The position numbers and the translations under genes are program-made. Of a stretch of 64,000 nucleotides of DNA, positions 61,401-64,000 are shown piece by piece (position 1 is the stretch's first letter; each line of letters starts with the position of its first letter). Source of the DNA: Aphrocallistes beatrix (lineage: Eukaryota > Porifera > Hexactinellida > Sceptrulophora > Aphrocallistidae); assembly GCA_963281255.1 (NCBI GenBank), contig OY725496.1:310001-374000 (forward strand). The letters run 5' to 3'. The notes beneath the pieces were generated by a model, which saw only the letters and a program-made list of their open reading frames with translations, did no database searches and was not told the origin of the DNA.

Positions 61401-62358
61401 AGAAGTTCACATCATATCTAAATATTTTAACTAAATATTATGTTAGTAGTAGTATTGTACACCCAGTAATGTTGTAAACTAATTGAATATAATTGCTTAA
61501 TGGAAGATGATATGTGTTGTTTGTGTAAAGATCTTTGTAAGACATTTTTATAAGACATTTTACCTTACATCCAGATGTGTTCATTTCCATGATCCTTTAA
61601 GTAAAATGTATCCAAAAATTGTTTCAATCTTGTCTAGCATATTTTCCAGAATCCTACAGATATGTTCGGACGTTTCACGTCGTTCATGCCATGATGTAAC
61701 TCCTATGGTATGAACTGCATTAAAATTTACACCTCAGAGGAACAAAATGGTCAATTTTAGTATGATTCATATTAGAAAATTTCGCACGTCGGAAGATATT
61801 ATCAAATTAAGTTGCATGTGTTCCTACCAAAAGTTCCATTTCTTTTTCTCACGTATCATTAATATTCATCAATTTGAGTTAACTATGCTATAATCCCTCA
61901 CTCACTATCCCTCTTATGGATCTAGTATGCCACTATGACGAGGTGTTATCCAGCGCATCTCACCCAACGGGGAGGCACCTAAGATTTAGGCTGAGGGCGA
62001 AATAACGAGATCATTATGATACATGCATAATTTCTATATTTATATTGGTGTTACAATGGAGCTGTACTATCTGTTTGTTTCGACCCACATTATTATTCTA
62101 TTGATTTAGAATAATATCATACAGAATATTTTCTAACTTAACTTTCGTCTTGATTCCTTCACGAGGCGACTAATACTCCATCAATAGGATTTTACAAATT
62201 ATTTAATTTAATACTATTTAATCATTTTATTTCATAACATGCACAATAATAAATATCTATACATTCTACATGCGAAATAATATCAAAATATTTTTATCTG
62301 GAAAAATAGACTGAATAGCTATTTTGCTTATAATAAAAAGCTACTCAAGTATAACTGT
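61401..62358. other. Intergenic with locally duplicated segments
   Basis: 61455-61690 matches 63225-63450 (ACACCCAGTAATGTTG to CGTTTCACG). 62030-62240 is copy 2 of the 58500 segment. No gene. Confidence 0.5.
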
Positions 62359-62672
62359 TCAAATGTTTGTGTGAGAATGCCAAATTGCTCCTCCGAATAT
62401 AACAAAGTTCCGATCATCTTGTATAATATGTTCATATATAGGTCCAGGTCCCCTGTATGTGTGGCTTTCCCAGACAACACGATCCCTATGTCCATAGATA
62501 ACCAGATTTCCATCATCTTTCATTCCAGCTTTATACGGGCCTGGACACCCACTAGGATTAGCCATATTGGATTCCCAAACAACGTTATGATAATCATGTC
62601 CTTCATACATCGCTAGATTACCGACAGGTTGCATTCTGACGATGTAGCGATTATTAGGCGAGTTTAAATCAT
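62359..62672 (-). pseudogene. Bulb-type (GNA-like) mannose-binding lectin fragment
   Basis: The minus strand reads KDDGNLVIYGHRDRVVWES, then IQDDRNFVIFGGAIWHS, and before them SPNNRYIVRMQPVGNLAMY. These are successive subdomains of the bulb-type lectin fold with the QxDxNxVxY sugar-binding motif (one close match, others changed). About 91 codons follow the ATG at 62634 and homology continues upstream to an in-frame TGA near 62673. The first third of a normal ~110-residue domain is absent. It is a pseudogene, or the last exon of a gene whose start I cannot find. Confidence 0.65.
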
Positions 62673-62744
62673 TTAATCACTTCCAGCACCAAACAAACAT
62701 GATGCTCTTGACAACCTCTCTATAAGAAATATCTTAGATCCGTT

Positions 62745-62930
62745 CACATAGGCACCATGTGTGGGTACCTGGGGGGCCCGTACCTCCCAGTGACAACCAA
62801 ACCCAAAATTATGTTAATTGGGTCTAAATATATATTCCAGTTGCATTTTTCTCCCAATATAATCCGAGATTTCTTCTCCCTAACGGTAACAACAATAGCT
62901 GTATATCGATATTTGAGCATCTAAGATTTA
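62745..62930. repeat. GGCGCCAA-type repeat
   Basis: Shares GTGTGGGTACCTGGGGGG and AGATGCTCAAATATCGATATACAGC (here inverted) with 15640-15960. Confidence 0.45.
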
Positions 62931-63470
62931 AACAATGGAGTTGAACTGTTGGTTTGTGTCGACCAACATTTTTATTCTTTTGATTTAGATAATATTAAGG
63001 AGAATATTTTCTAACTTGACTTTCGTCTTGATTCTCTTCATGGAGCGATTAATACTCCATTATTAGGATTTGCAAATTATTTAGTTGAGTAATATTTAAT
63101 CAGTTTTTCACAACGCACACAATACTAAATATTTCTTCAATTTACGTGCAGGTTAAATAATCAATATTTTTTTATCTAGAAAGATTTCCTGAATACTGAT
63201 TTTGTATTACACTTTGATTCAAGCACACCCAGTAATGTTCGTAAACTAATTGAATATAATTGGTCAATGTAAGATGATATAGTTTGTGTAGATATCTTTG
63301 TAAGACATTTTTGTAAGACATTTTACCTTACATCCAGATGTGTTCATTTCCATATCCTTTAATTAAAATGTATCCAAAAATTGTTTCAATCATGTCTAGC
63401 ATATTTTCCAGAATCCTACAGATATGTTAGGACGTTTCACGTGGTTTCTGTCATGATGTACCTGTTATGG
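62931..63470. repeat. Locally duplicated segments, copy 3
   Basis: 62925-63120 matches 58510-58750 and 62030-62240. 63225-63450 matches 61455-61690. Together these show tandem duplication of the lectin-fragment neighbourhood. Confidence 0.65.
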
Positions 63471-63539
63471 TTAGGTTATTAGGCAACCAGATCTTAGTTT
63501 GATAAAGGAACTACTCCTAGCGTAGCTCCACTTCAAGGC

Positions 63540-63895
63540 ACGGGTATCGGTCACTTCGTACCCAACACTCTTTCGTACCTTAATTATGACACTTTCGTAC
63601 CCAATACACTTTCGTACCCAATACACTTTCAGATTTGTGTTTTTATAAAAACGAAATTGTGTTTTTATATATACGAAATTGTGTTTTTATATATACGAAA
63701 TTGTGTTTTTATATATACGAAATTGTGTTTTTATATATACGAAATTGTGTTTTTATATATACGAAATTGTGTTTTTATATATACGAAATTGTGTTTTTAT
63801 ATATACGAAATTGTATTAGTTACGAAATTGTGTTAGGTACGAAATTGCAATTAAGTACGAAATGGAAAGAGTACGAAATGGTTTAGGTGCGAAAT
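63540..63895. repeat. Palindromic element with central 22-bp minisatellite
   Basis: The left arm has repeated CACTTTCGTACCCAA-type units and the right arm their complements (GGTACGAAATTG). The centre holds about seven tandem copies of ACGAAATTGTGTTTTTATATAT (about 63650-63810). Confidence 0.8.
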
Positions 63896-64000
63896 GACTT
63901 GTATTCTCAAGGCACTAGTATGCGCGATTACTTAACTAGAATCCTCTTTCCTTTATACTTAAGTAGCTCATATTATATCCTATTATACGAGTACTTTATT
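63896..64000. other. AT-rich end of window
   Basis: No feature recognised. Confidence 0.4.

Noticed and set aside
63635..63886. 83-codon frame with repeated YIRNCVF-like units
   Set aside because: Translation of the 22-bp minisatellite, whose copies shift reading frame; no start context.

Overview
The window is nuclear DNA from an animal, most likely an aquatic invertebrate; I cannot name the phylum. The evidence is a cytosolic HSP90 gene split by seven GT-AG introns and ending in MEEVD, a Ku80 gene with its DNA-PKcs-binding tail, animal-type LRR/EGF membrane proteins, and a dense load of eukaryotic transposons (Tc1/mariner, hAT, Harbinger-like, Ty3/gypsy, many TA-flanked MITEs). Base composition is AT-rich. 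There are no operons and no prokaryotic features.

Layout. 1-8.8 kb: HSP90 (+) with a heat-shock-element promoter and introns full of MITEs. 8.8-13.2 kb: nested MITEs and a 1.8 kb foldback element that carries the C-terminal piece of a PLP-dependent decarboxylase gene. 13.3-15.5 kb: Ku80 (-), coding region uninterrupted. 15.5-17.3 kb: nested MITEs. 17.8-56 kb: an array of two related receptor families. 56-64 kb: no intact gene, but a 1.07 kb palindrome, hairpin repeats, a broken bulb-type lectin gene and a palindromic minisatellite.

The receptor array is the most interesting part. Type B (minus strand) has a signal peptide, LRRs, EGF domains, about 30 copies of a 32-residue coiled-coil repeat full of N-glycosylation sites and cysteines, a membrane segment and a short tail with YxN sites. 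Type A (plus strand) has a signal peptide, LRRs, 3 to 7 EGF domains, a membrane segment and a tail made of 54-residue modules, each with up to three YxxL/I/V motifs. B and A lie head to head. The B/A intergenic sequence is found, whole or in part, upstream of A1, A2, A3 and A4 and once more inverted, so the duplicated unit was a divergent pair. Type A survives four times (A1 24600, A2 35391, A3 46389, A4 53390). Type B survives once whole (B1 22635-17782), once cut after the LRRs (B2 50191-49190) and once as a scrap (27.9 kb). A1 resembles A3 and A2 resembles A4, in the proteins and in the 3' flanks.

How the genes may work together is inference. The A tails look like phosphotyrosine signalling or endocytic tails, and the linked, divergent A/B pairs with expanding and decaying modules resemble a birth-and-death immune or recognition receptor family. 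HSP90 and Ku80 are ordinary housekeeping or stress genes with no evident link to the array.
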